64,000 bases of DNA from Anthoceros angustus (Eukaryota > Streptophyta > Anthocerotopsida > Anthocerotales > Anthocerotaceae): NCBI GenBank assembly GCA_010909165.1, contig VJWM01000253.1:62001-126000 (forward strand). Reading direction: 5' to 3'. Under the pieces are notes generated by a model. That model did not search any database. It was not told where the DNA came from and was given only the letters and a program-made list of their open reading frames with translations. Shown here piece after piece: positions 47,820 to 58,640 of this stretch. Position 1 is the first letter of the stretch; the number at the start of each line of letters is the position of its first letter. The position numbers were made by a program, and so were the translations under genes.

Positions 47820-48055
47820 GAGCTAGGGAGGCGCCGGCCGGCGCCTCCCAAGCATGCCACGCTCATGTGCGCCGGCCGGCGCCTCCCTAGCACACCTTGC
47901 CCATGGGCACCGGCCGGCGCCTCCCAAGCATGCCACGCTCATGTGCGCCGGCCGGCGCCCAACACGCCCGCCCATGGGCCGGCCGGCGCCCCCAACACGC
48001 CCGCCCATGGGCACCGGCCGGCGCCTCCCATAGCACACCGCCCAAGGGCGCCGGA
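47820..48055. repeat. Palindromic minisatellite, GGCGCCGGCCGGCGCC type
   Basis: Six diverged units of about 35-43 bases, each with a perfect palindromic core GGCGCCGGCCGGCGCC (extended by GGGA/TCCC in the first) and a spacer such as AAGCATGCCACGCTCATGT or AACACGCCCGCCCATGGGC. The core and the CCCATG spacer resemble those of the array at 45.4 kb, so the two arrays may be related. Confidence 0.9.
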
Positions 48056-48292
48056 AGGGCCACCGGGACGCCCGAGGACGGATGGTGGAGCTCAGGCGGT
48101 GGGCGTGGCGGCGGGAAGAAGGCGGAGTCCCTAGCGCGGATAGAGGAAGAGAAGCGCCGGAAGGCGGAGAGGGATGTCCGGTCCGTCCAACAGGATCGGG
48201 CTAAGATCCTGCAGCTGTGCGAACAACTGAAGCAAGCGCAGGAGGCTCAGGCAAAGGCGGAGGACCTTTGCAAACGGCGGGAAGCCGTCTCA
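48056..48292 (+). other. Coiled-coil coding fragment
   Basis: A plus-strand frame encodes a charged helix (ESLARIEEEKRRKAERDVRS, LCEQLKQAQEAQAKAEDLC) between two tandem-repeat arrays. It reads like the remnant of a coiled-coil protein, possibly from a retroelement. No start codon or domain can be assigned, and the frame runs straight into repeats on both sides. Confidence 0.35.
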
Positions 48293-48690
48293 TATCATAG
48301 ACTAAGAGTCTCGTATCTGTATCATAGACTAAGAATCTCGTATCATAGACTTAGAGTCTGGTATCATGTACTAAGAGTCCCATGGACTAAGTCTCGTATC
48401 ATAGACTAAGAGTCTTGTATCGTGGACGAAGCCTTAAATGACCTCTACCTCTGGCAACTCAAATGAGAGCCTAGTGCCGTGGATGCTCACATGATATTGT
48501 GGCTAGTCCCAAAGATGTTAACACAAATGAGAGCCTGGTGCCATGGATGCTCACATGATATTGTGGCTAGTCCCAAAGACGTCAAGCTCACATGATATTG
48601 TGGCTAGTCCCAAAGACGTCAACACAAATGAGAGCCTGTTGCCGTGTATGCTCACATGATATTGTGGCTAGTCCCAAAGACACAAATTAA
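48290..48690. repeat. Two adjacent tandem arrays
   Basis: 48290-48425 holds about six diverged copies of a 20-27 base unit TCATAGACTAAGAGTCTCGTA. 48458-48690 holds about four copies of a unit of up to 64 bases with GCTCACATGATATTGTGGC and TAGTCCCAAAGAC. The arrays are unrelated in sequence. Confidence 0.85.
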
Positions 48691-49178
48691 TTGGTACAAA
48701 AATCATGCATTTAGTGATTTGTCTAACCACTGAGGAAAATGTTGGAAGTTATGGTCTTTGGATTAAGACAACCTCTTCTGAAATCGTCCTCACACTCTTG
48801 GAACGCCAGTCAATAATTCGTCCCGTCTACCATGGTGGCAAGAGAGTTTCGCTCATGAACAAGCATTTCCGTGCCTTGGTTATTGTACCCCTCCTCCTTA
48901 AATTTGACCAACTCCTCTATAACCCAACCTGGTCACAATTTCTCTCGTGACCAGGTTTTGTGACGTCTGTTGAAGATCTGCATCAGATAACTCGCACAAT
49001 TCGCGAGAAGTCCTGGGCGGTGACTTCGGTTTTTTTTAGTGACCGGCCTACTTCGATTTCACCCGAAAACTGCCCAAGCAAAACCACATGGAGAACCCTC
49101 TAGGCCCAAGCTTTCAATTTACAAATAGGACCTGGTCGCATCAGCAATCAAAGCGCCAGCAATGCCGAAGGTTTCTCT
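48691..49178. other. No supported gene; 3' flank of the kinase gene
   Basis: I see no coding region. The stretch lies downstream of the kinase stop codon and should contain its 3' UTR and polyadenylation site, which I cannot place precisely. Confidence 0.4.
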
Positions 49179-50651
49179 TCATCTTGCCTCGACTGGGCCA
49201 CTCATCAGATCCTTGGCGGCAGCCATGGAAGCCTCCCATGATGTGGAAGTTGACAGGAGCTTGGACAGCTGAACAGCCACATCCCGCATGTGGGGGCGAG
49301 ATGTTGGGTTTGGGTCCACACAGGACTTGGCAAGAGCTGCTGTCTTATACGCGTGATCAAGAGCGTACTGGTCTCGAAGAAGAGGATCCATCCACACCCT
49401 TAGCTTCATCCTGCTGTCATTGCTGTCTTCCATGATGCTAAAAATAGCCTCTGTGATCGAAGTCCTTCTGTACAAGTTCTGACCTTTGACCGGAACAAAA
49501 CCTACGGGCTCCTGGCCAGAGAGGAGCTCCAGCAAAATCACTCCAAAAGAAAAAACATCATACTTGAGGCTCACAATGCCCGAGAACACGTACTCTGGAG
49601 GCATGTAACCCAGAGTCCCTGCGAACTGCAAGCTTCTGGACTTGATAGGTCGCACTACTGCCAACGGGCTAGCCCTTCCGGATCCCCCAGCACCAGTCTC
49701 AGGCTGTATCTCAGCGCTGGATATCGAGTGCTCGCCGCTTGATCTGGAGAATGAGGTGGGATCTGCAGTAGGTGATTGACTTTCTCCTGTCAACTTGGAC
49801 ACACCAAACTTTGCAATCTTCGCCCTCAGATCACCGTCAATGATAATGCTGGAACTCTGTATCAACTTGTGGACGTAGGTTGGGTAGGCATACTCGTGGA
49901 GGTATTCCAGAGCCTTGGCCACATCCAAAGCAACCTGCGTGCCCCAGGTAACGCATGTCAATGTCAGGCAACAAGTTCAAAGCCATGCAGGAATAGAAAA
50001 GAATAATCAGTCCAGATGGCTCACCTGCAGCCTAGATGACCAAGATGCCAGAAGGCAGAAGTCAGGATTGGCAGGACTGCGAAGGGCGTGCCTGAGATTG
50101 ACACCTTCTGCGAATTCATGAACCAGGTACACACAGTCTCCTTCCACAAAGCATCCCCCTATGAGCCTCACGATGTTTATATGGTGCACACTGCAAAGAA
50201 GCTTCAGCTCGGCCAGAAAGTCCATGTCCTGTCTTTCATGTTTCTTCCGCGTTATTGCCACCTCCATCCCCAGAAGAGAAGCACGGTACACCGACCTGGA
50301 GACTCCGATGTTCCTAGAAGGGCTGAAATGGTCTGTGGCCTTGCTGACATCCTTGTACCTGTACACCACAGCCCCATCCGACACAAGCTGCCTCACATCC
50401 GCCAGAGAGCCGCTGCTGGCGGACTCCCTGGAGAAGGCCGAGTGCTGACCTGACGACGTGCTGCTCGACAGATTCAAACTCACATGCTCCTGGATTCTGG
50501 CCGGTTTAGCTTTGGCATGAGCTGGTGATGCTCGGCCTGGAGGAGCCATCTGCCTGAGTCCATCTCTGGGAAGCTGCTTACGCCCCGTGTTTTCTGTCGG
50601 TTCCTTAGCAGACCCAGGCTTGGAAGCAGTTGCACGCTTGAGGAAGCACAT
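49179..50651 (-). CDS. Receptor-like cytoplasmic kinase of LysM-RLK type, predicted pseudokinase
   Basis: Two exons, 50651-50025 and 49934-49179, join in phase 0 (CTGCAG|GTGAGC...CACGCAG|GTTGCT) to give 460 aa. No signal peptide, LysM or membrane segment is visible, so it should be cytoplasmic; Cys2 might be acylated. Residues 1-95 are a Ser/Lys-rich linker and the kinase fold is about 97-440. RYKDVSKATDHFS, LVHEFAEGVNLRHAL, ALEYLHEYAYPTYVHK and GTLGYMPPEYVFSG, YDVFSFGVILLELLSGQEPV are as in LysM receptor kinases. Catalytic residues are missing: the Gly loop is NIGVSRSVY, the VAIK lysine is Thr134 (EVAITRKK), HRD is HKL (231-233) and DFG is KFG (251-253). Intact folding residues with every catalytic residue lost suggest a selected pseudokinase, perhaps a scaffold in chitin or symbiotic signalling. 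The role is inference. Confidence 0.88.
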
Positions 50652-51891
50652 GCTGGTGGGTGCTCACACCACAGTCCTGCCCTCCTCTTCCCTTTGCAAC
50701 ATTCCCACAGCTCTGTCTTCCAGCATGCATCCTGAAAGCTCTGTTCGCCCACCTTCTCAGCAACTCCACCAAATAGCTTGCACTTCCCCAACCTGCCTCC
50801 CCCAACCCCACTCTCAACTTCTCCAGACAATGTTCATCCCTGCACCGGCAACCTCCAACACGATGTGGACATTCCTTCCACACCAGAGCTAGCACCCTCA
50901 AGACATGCGGGGCAGAGAAGCACAACACGGAGCTCCTCAACTCAGCAAAGCAGAGACACAAAGAGGGGGTCTCAGAGCAAGCGGGCAGCCCAGAGGGCCA
51001 AATTAAGGACCAGGCAAAAGCAAATCTTTCCTAGGACTTCAATCCCAGCCCGAGCAGTGGTTGCAAAACCGCTCCACAGCTCCAAATCTCTAACAAAGTA
51101 ATTGCCAGAAACCCGACACAAAGTCAGATCAGTGCGTGACAAGAGAAGGCCGGCACTGACTTCCTGGACCCTGGTGTATAATCCGCAAAAGCGAAGAGGA
51201 AGCAAGAAGCAGGAGTGGCGATCACAGCGCCTTGGCTGACATCAGGAAATAGTTACAAACATTGGTCAAGCCGACCGCAGGACCCCAGGCGCCTGGAAGC
51301 TTCACGCTCGGACTCGAGGGTGGTAACAGACTGAGATCCTGACGTCACAGGACACCATCTGGCGTCTAGCGCCAACTTCTAAGCCCGACTGCTGCTGTCT
51401 TATTCTAATCAGCATGCTGCGTTCACACACGCACACTCTGGCACAGACACGCCCGCTGCCGCAGCAGCAATCCTACCGCAGAGATCTTCGCATTTAGTAT
51501 CCAGTTAAAAGCCGCGGCAGCGTGTCGAGCCGACCGCACTTCGCGTGTCCGCCATAGCCGCGCCCAGAAAACCTCCTGGTAGGTGAAGCCGCTGATCGCG
51601 GACAGTTCTTGGCGGCTTCCCGGGCCCCTTCCGTGCTGTGAGTGGTGCCAACTGCACTTCCCGTGCCGAATTCGTGCACTGCTCACATCGCTCGGTCTGG
51701 ATATGGCCGCACTCCGCCGACTCGGGTGTCACAATGTAGCCCTCTTCACGCACTTCGTGTCTGTACTACTGTTGTCTGTCATGATGGGTGGCCATGGCTC
51801 ATTGGCAAGGACACACGCTTCCGTGATTCCATTAAACGGTGGGAACCCACAAAAATGGCGAGCTTGTACGTTGGAAGATACGACGCAACAG
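50652..51891. promoter_or_regulatory. Upstream region of the kinase; 3' flank of the PSA2-like gene
   Basis: This interval of about 1.2 kb separates the kinase start from the stop codon of the next minus-strand gene, so it must hold the kinase promoter and leader and that gene's 3' UTR. Frames here overlap on both strands without known domains. No core promoter element is clear. Confidence 0.35.
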
Positions 51892-52444
<553 letters not shown>

Positions 52445-52510
52445 CTGCAGGAGAGCATAGAACCGGTTACCACCACCTGTAGGGTCCGGTTCACAAGGCC
52501 GGCCGGGGAG

Positions 52511-54571
52511 TCAAGGACGGGAGTGGGGCATTCGTACATGTTCTGCGCTGACGATAACAGCTACTTCTGTTGGTGAAGGCTCCGACTCCGTGTCAGGGGG
52601 TGCTGGACAGTCGGCGGTGTCTGAGGCTGTAGCCAGAGCACTTGGGTCCTCTCCATCGATGACGTCCGCCTCTGATTTTGAAGAAGCGTCCTTGGGTAGC
52701 AAAACTCTGGCCCTGACATGGGTGCCTTTCAGAACCGAGGCCCGGAGGGATTCAGCCAGCTTGTCTACCGGGGCAGTCCCTGCTTTCAGAGTTACCCGAG
52801 CGGCTTGCTTCGGCGTTCCAGTCCTTGCACCGAACATGGTTACACTATCTACAACTCCTCCCAGCTTTTCTACGTGCTGCTCCACATCAAACCATGTTAC
52901 CTTAGGATCCAGATACCAGAGAACAAGCTTCTCTTTGTGAGGGAGTTCTTGAGCCTTGCGAGTAGGAACCCTTTGGGCAACCGGAGGTAGTGTTTCACTC
53001 GGTCCTGTGGGTAGCTTTTTCCCTGTTTCCGCCTCAATTTGCCTCTTCAGGTCCCTGAGTACCTTGATCTGGCTCAGCTTCTCTTGGGACAGCTTGTCCC
53101 AGTAGATACCTGTGTGCCCCCCGAGAGAACATTCCTGTTCTCAGCCCCCGTGCTCCAGTCCCACACAGAAGCCAGAATTCCAGATGGTATGGAGTTACCT
53201 GTAGGCTTTGGAATGGTCGTGTTGGTGCGGATGACTTGGGTAGGAGTGCAGATGATGTCCACCGGGACGTCATGTATAAGAAGTTTTTCCACTGGTATGG
53301 TGTCTACCAGCTGCTTATCATGCACTGACAACGCACATTTCTCTCATCAGGGGCAGAATCAGTGGCAGATCATACAGAACCAGGAAGGCCCATCATTCCA
53401 GCAACCGAAGGAGGGTAAGTAGACTACCTGATGTAACGATAAGTGTGGAGTCATCGATTGCACCCATGTAGCGCAGCAGACCATACTCCAACTCTGCAAA
53501 ACCCTGCAGAGTGCCGGAAGGAGCTGAATGGAGAGTCAAGGTGAAGGCACACAAAACAATCACAAGCCAGAAATGGATGCTGCGTCTTCTACCTCTCCTT
53601 TCCCGAGACGGGCACCAGTTGCAGGATCCACAGCCACAGAGCCAATAACAAGAAGATCCACCTTCAAGTCCGCCTTGACTGTGAGGGGCTTCCCATGCTT
53701 GGCTACCCCTGCTGAGGTGACAGACTCTTTAATCGCTTCAGTAGACAGAACGACAGGATCCAACAACGAAAAGAAGCCTGTCCGAAGCCGAGGCTGCGGA
53801 GTTATCATCTTCTTGCCCTCTGCATCCACACTCACGCCAGGATGCTTCAGGCCATGTGAGGACGCAAATACCATGTTCTTCACCCAAAATGCTTAATGCT
53901 CTCACCAGCCAAAACCAAGCGTCGCAGTAATTTCTGAGGAGTATCCGGATTCACTTTCACAGTCTTGGCAGCCACAAATTCTGGCAAACTTGCCACCTAA
54001 AACAGTTCCACAATGTTGAGGATGCACAGAAAATTCAGCAACGCACCCTCCAGAGAATGGAATGAACTCCACTAGAACCCAAACGCACATACAATGAAAA
54101 GAGCAGCACCTTCGTGGCTGCCACATTCGCACCAACGAAATTCGGAATCCGGTGGTGCACAGGTCGCGGGTTCTGGGCCAAGTTCTCGGCTTCCAGCAAG
54201 TCCCAAATCTTCTTCCGGATGGCCCACTTCCAAGCTCCAGGCTTCTCCTCTGCCCCGTCGGAACCAGCACCCTCTTCCTGCTCCACTTGACTCAGCTCGG
54301 CCGCCATTTGGTCCCGGGCCTCCGCGTCCAGCTGGAGCCGCTCCGCCTCGAACGCCTCCACGTCGAACGCCTGCTCCACCGCCGGAGTCGCCCCGTCCGA
54401 GGCCGTAGCGGAGCACAATCTGAGCCTGTGCGCCTGGTGCGCGCAGCGCTGTTGCAGCGGCCTGGCACAGTTAGTGGCGGGGAGCGACGACAGGGGGTGC
54501 CCCGACGGCACGATCACGGACGGCTTCAGCCCCAGTGCCTGAGCCATCGCTCTCCCCCCGCACCCCAGCAT
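52511..54571 (-). CDS. MTHFSD/COG0212 protein (5-formyl-THF cyclo-ligase-like), plastid-targeted
   Basis: Exons 54571-54110, 53996-53906, 53819-53593, 53503-53428, 53324-53199 and 53109-52511 join in phase and give 526 aa; a second in-frame ATG at 54547 would give 518. The N-terminus ([19 protein letters not shown]...) looks like a chloroplast transit peptide. The core starts at [20 protein letters not shown] and continues with [81 protein letters not shown] and [11 protein letters not shown]. These are hallmarks of the COG0212 family, linked to folate or thiamine metabolism. The last exon adds an RRM-like beta-alpha-beta segment ([20 protein letters not shown]), as in animal MTHFSD, and an acidic tail. 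The gene is divergent from the DUF4326 gene and sits directly upstream of the PSA2-like exons. Confidence 0.88.
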
Positions 54572-55125
54572 ACGGAGCTCCTGCTTCCTCGCCGCCCGAC
54601 TCCACGATCACCGCACTCCGGCTAACCTAGCCCGCATCCTGCTCCCAGCAAGGCCGCCAGTCCCCCGCCTGCATCAAGCCCAGCAGCCTTCCATCCCCGC
54701 ACTGCAATCTGTCAGGGCCCAGTACGGTTTCCAGGCATCCAGGCTCCCGCACCCACCGAGACCTCCTCCCGCCGGGTGCAAAAGTGTAAACACAATAGTG
54801 AAATGTGTGTTTTTGAGGCAAATTGCACAGTCTGCAGATATATGGCCTCGGATAAGATCTCTGTGACTGTGAGCAGGAAGGCTCCAGGCACTTTTGTAAG
54901 TTGGGAGTTGTTTGCCGTAGCTGCTACGCTTGGATGAGATGCACAGCATGATATAGCCGTTCCTTCACTCCGACGGTTACTCTCTTGGGTCGTGTAAACA
55001 CGCAGACTTGGGTCGTGAGAGCACTCAAATTGGGTCGTGTAAACACGCAGACTTGGGTCGTGAGAGCACTCAAATTGGGTCGTGAAAACACGAAGATAGG
55101 CTGTTGTAGGGCTTGCTGGGCGGCC
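54572..55125. promoter_or_regulatory. Shared divergent promoter region with 45-bp tandem repeats
   Basis: About 550 bp separate the starts of the MTHFSD-like gene (minus) and the DUF4326 gene (plus). At about 54990-55100 a 45-base unit (TTGGGTCGTGTAAACACGCA...GAGCACTCAAA) occurs twice plus a partial third copy. Each unit contains two TTGGGTCGTG words. Because 45 is divisible by three, the plus frame upstream of the DUF4326 start stays open through the array, so an N-terminal extension from 54985 cannot be fully excluded. Confidence 0.6.
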
Positions 55126-55494
55126 ATGGTGCGGGCAGTGAACGGGTATAGGGATGGGTGGAGGGGCGAAGGCGTGGTTTACATCGGGAGGCGGAACCCC
55201 AAGTTCAACCTGGTGGGATCTCCGCTCGGCAACCCTTTCAAGATCGGGATGGACGGGGACAGGGAGGATGTTGTGGCCAAGTACAGAAGCTGGCTGGGGC
55301 AGCTGGTAAGCGAGGGGCTTGCTGGCCGCACCAACCCGCAGTTCCAGCACCTGATGGAGCTGGTACGTCTGGCGCAACCTGGAAAACCTGAGCTCAAGCT
55401 TGCCTGCTACTGTAAGCCTCTGGCCTGCCATGGGGACGTGGTGGCGGACTGGATCCATCGACTGTTGGAAAGCCACCAAGCTTCTCCTTCTTGA
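55126..55494 (+). CDS. DUF4326-domain protein, intronless
   Basis: The frame encodes 122 aa from an ATG in good context (GCGGCCATGGTG). It is essentially one DUF4326 domain: VVYIGRRNPKF (17-27), a SPLGNPFKIG motif (32-41), TREE-like DREDVVAKYRSWL, and the Cys/His end LACYCKPLACHGDVVADWI (92-110) with C94, C96, C101 and H102. No transit peptide or membrane segment is evident. The domain is common in bacteria and phages; its biochemical role is not established, and I know of few plant examples, so ancient transfer is possible. The GC content is like that of the neighbouring genes, so any transfer is old and ameliorated. The long antisense frame at 54712-55557 is a shadow of this gene. Confidence 0.85.
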   Translation: MVRAVNGYRDGWRGEGVVYIGRRNPKFNLVGSPLGNPFKIGMDGDREDVVAKYRSWLGQLVSEGLAGRTNPQFQHLMELVRLAQPGKPELKLACYCKPLACHGDVVADWIHRLLESHQASPS

Positions 55495-56639
55495 GGCATA
55501 AGCTGTTGTGAGCGCCGTGTACACATTGTGAGCAAACTTGATTGCAAGACATTCCAATTCAGCAAGGGCACTGCTCGAAGAACTGAACCCAAAGCGTGTT
55601 TGTTGATCACGATTTCTGTTCCCTTGGTTTGCATAGACGTTGGATGCGATCCGAAGGGTCTCCGCAAGTCGAACCTCTTCCCTTCGGCTGTGGAGTTTGC
55701 GGCTGTCTCTCCTTACACCTAATGTACATTATGTACTATGTATATTTCTTAATCAAGCCGGCGGTTAGGCAAACGCCCTAGTGTTCGGGGGCTTATACCT
55801 AGTAGTTTTAGCCAACTATGCTTTTACAAGATTTCTCCTGAGGGCTTGTATAACTCGGTATATGAAGATGAAACTATGTTTGATTATATATATTTGATCT
55901 TTTGTATATTATTCTATTTTTATTTAAATATAAAATATTTATATATTATCATTTCAAATCTCATAACTGATAAGTATTATAGTAGATGAGTAACTCCCTT
56001 TCTAGAGAGGTAGGTAAATACGTAATTAGAAACAACAACACTACCAGGCACCACCAGCACCATTGCCGTTGCTCTTTACTATAGCAAGAGTCAATAAGAG
56101 TACATGAGAGATTAGAACGAGCTCATCATCTTCACGTGAGTTACGTGCAGGGCTCTCACCCCTCTATCTCGTGCTCACAACTTTCCTCTAGACACACACA
56201 CTTTAGGCTCCCATAGTCTCTAAGCACCCAGTCCTATCCTCAACCACACTGTGGCACAAATGCTAGAATCCCCAAGTAACTGTCTAAAGCAAAGTGGCTT
56301 ACTTAAGCCCTAAGCAAAGCCTCACTACCACTAACCACATATGTTATTAAACTAGATCTAGGGTTGCGTAGTTCTCATGCATCATTTTTTCACCTCAATA
56401 AAAACTTCCACTTGCTTTTTACTAGATGAGTTCATTCAATCTCTTCTATAAAATAGATAAATTATACCTAGAACAAATCTATGTATGTACAATATTGTAT
56501 TTGTGGAGATGAGTAGAACTTGTCTTTTGATAGGCACTTGAATGATTATCATGTATTCACCCTAGAGATTTAGAAACATGTAAAGAGGCGTGATGCAATG
56601 TTTACTGCTCTTCTCTCTTTACACGTGATGAGACGGATT
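55495..56639. other. AT-rich gene-free stretch
   Basis: 3' flank of the DUF4326 gene followed by AT-rich DNA. No frame above 60 codons is convincing, and I see no repeats of note. Confidence 0.5.
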
Positions 56640-58640
56640 TCAAGGTGGAAAGGAAAGAGAGGATAGTGTTTGGTGTTTGGTGTTTGGCATGCCTTGATAC
56701 CCACCCGGAGTGGGTGGTCTTACAGGTTGATGTCGAGAACGCCTTCAATACCATTTCTAGGAGCGTCATCTTCGAGGAGCTTAGGGATGTCGGCGTCGGG
56801 AGCCTTATACCTTTTGTCCGGTGCTTCTACGGAGGTCCTCCAACCTCTACTACCGGCCTGAGCGTCTCTTGAGTTCTTGTCTGTCTTGGAATCGGCCATG
56901 TACTGTGCAAGGCGACCCCTAGCGGTGCTCTCTTCGCCATTGCTCACTATAGGGCCCTATCTAGGCCGCCTTCTCAGCCTTGACCCTTTTGTGACTGCAG
57001 CTCACATCCTCGGGGCTGGGACAAAGTTAAGGAGGCCTTTGAGCTCTTCTTTCATGAGCTTTCTTTGGTGGGCTTGAAGGTCAAGGGTCCAAGTGCAGCG
57101 TCTGGTCTCCGTCGGGATTCTACCTACGGTTCCATTGGGAGATTGCTCGGCTTTGGGGCTGCAGTTCTAGGGGTCCCCGGTTCCCGACTTCATCGGGAGC
57201 TTCTGGACCGGAGCTCTCGCAGGACCTCTCCCATGTCGAGGACCTCCTTTCTTTGGAGGATACAGTGGCCTTTGGAATTCTTTCCTCCTGCTTTGCTAGG
57301 CGCCTTAGTTACCTCATCCGCACGACCGCCCATCCCGACACTTTTGTCCATTGCGGTTTGATAGGAAGATTATGGATACTCTCGGGACATCACAGGCTCG
57401 GGGGCTTTTGAGTGCCCTATGGGCGTCGGCCCGGCAAGCGTCCTACACATGCAATTTGGAGGCAGTGCACCCTCTCTGGAGGTCTCTTCCCGGCGGCTTT
57501 CACAGGCGGTTGGGCCCCTCTTAGGCTTCTCGGTTCATCCTCCATGACAGCCCTTCGAGGATCTCGTATCAGTGTGGAGGAGGAACCTTCTCTCTCCAAA
57601 GCGTCCTTGAGGCAAGCTAGGGACATGTTATCGGTGGATGCTCGGAAGGACTTCCTCCTTTCTCGACATTTATTCGATGGTTTCGAGGGGTTGCAGGCTC
57701 CGCCGGCACCGGCCAAGCTTTCCGCCCATCCTCCAGACCCTCCATCCCCAGTCCACAAGAGCGGCCCGCCTTGTTCGGGAAGGGCGCAGTGCTTGGCTAT
57801 TGGCCCGCCCATGCATACGGGTTTCACATCGCACCAACCACCTTCACCATCGCGATGCGATTCCGTCTTGGCCTGGCCCACTGTGGCTTCTTCGCTCCTT
57901 ACTTGCGAGTGCGGCTCGCCTCGATGATCTGGGGTACCTTGCTCGTTGTCCCCACGGGGGTCATCGCATTGCCACTCACGACGCCATCCGCGATGTCATG
58001 TTCGCCATCGCCGCGAAAGCGCTACATGGCCTCGGAGGGGAGCGGATGTATACTCTCCGTCTGGTCGTTCAATCGGTGACACACCTTGTCCGTGGCGACC
58101 GTGTGCGGTGGCGTATGTGGTGGTTACCGATCCTACACGAGACACCATCTCCGCCAGTCATCACTAACTGCCCAGTTGTGCCGTCACGAGCAGCCTCAAG
58201 GTCCGCAAATATAGCGGGATGCAAGCGGGCCACCTCTTTATTCCGCTTGCACTAGAAATGTATGGGGCAATGGTCGAGGACTTTGACAAATTTGTCAAGT
58301 CCCTGCCAAGCTTACCATGCACGTAGACACTGCGGGCTGTCCTCTCGTACTTCACAAAGATACTTCCGACAACGGGTTTCAATTGCCCTTCAACGGCGCT
58401 CAACCCGATCCTCCACAAGGCGGCAGAGGGTGACGATCTTCCTCTACCTCCGTGGTTTGCGGCCGTTTATTCTTCCCGCATATGACATTGTGGGTGCAGT
58501 AGGTGACTTTAGGTAGGAAGCTTAGTTGCTCCTCTTCACCTCGACCCCCTGGTCCCCTTTGGTTGTCCCCTCCTAGATGGTTGTCCCATCGTTTTTTACC
58601 TCAATAAAATCTCGTTTGGTGAGTTATCTATTCATTGGCA
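56640..58640 (+). pseudogene. LINE-like (non-LTR) reverse transcriptase relic
   Basis: Several plus-strand frames, interrupted by stops and shifts, keep the order of a plant non-LTR polyprotein. WVVLQVDVENAFNTISRSVI (about 56720) is the first RT aspartate motif. SGALFAIAHYRALSRPP (about 56930) follows where GDPLAGALF is expected. The usual ADD motif is not recognisable. LVGLKVKG (about 57065) comes next, and DLGYLARCPHGGHRIATHDA with IRDVMFAIAAKALHG (about 57930-58030) and LEMYGAMVEDFDKFVKS (about 58253) match the C-terminal part of these proteins. I associate this RT type with non-seed plants. No poly(A) tail or target-site duplication is clear. Confidence 0.7.

Noticed and set aside
45355-48055. 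CRISPR-like array of palindromic repeats with spacers
   Set aside because: The genome is a plant nuclear genome, spacers are themselves repeated and diverged, and no cas-like gene is present; these are minisatellites.
53820-53905. Frameshift in the MTHFSD-like gene near [12 protein letters not shown]
   Set aside because: An 86-bp intron (GCTG|GTGAGA...GATGCAG|AGGGC) restores the frame and the family sequence.
54712-55557. 281-codon minus-strand open frame
   Set aside because: It is antisense to the DUF4326 gene and runs through the 45-bp repeats; the DUF4326 motifs on the plus strand are decisive.
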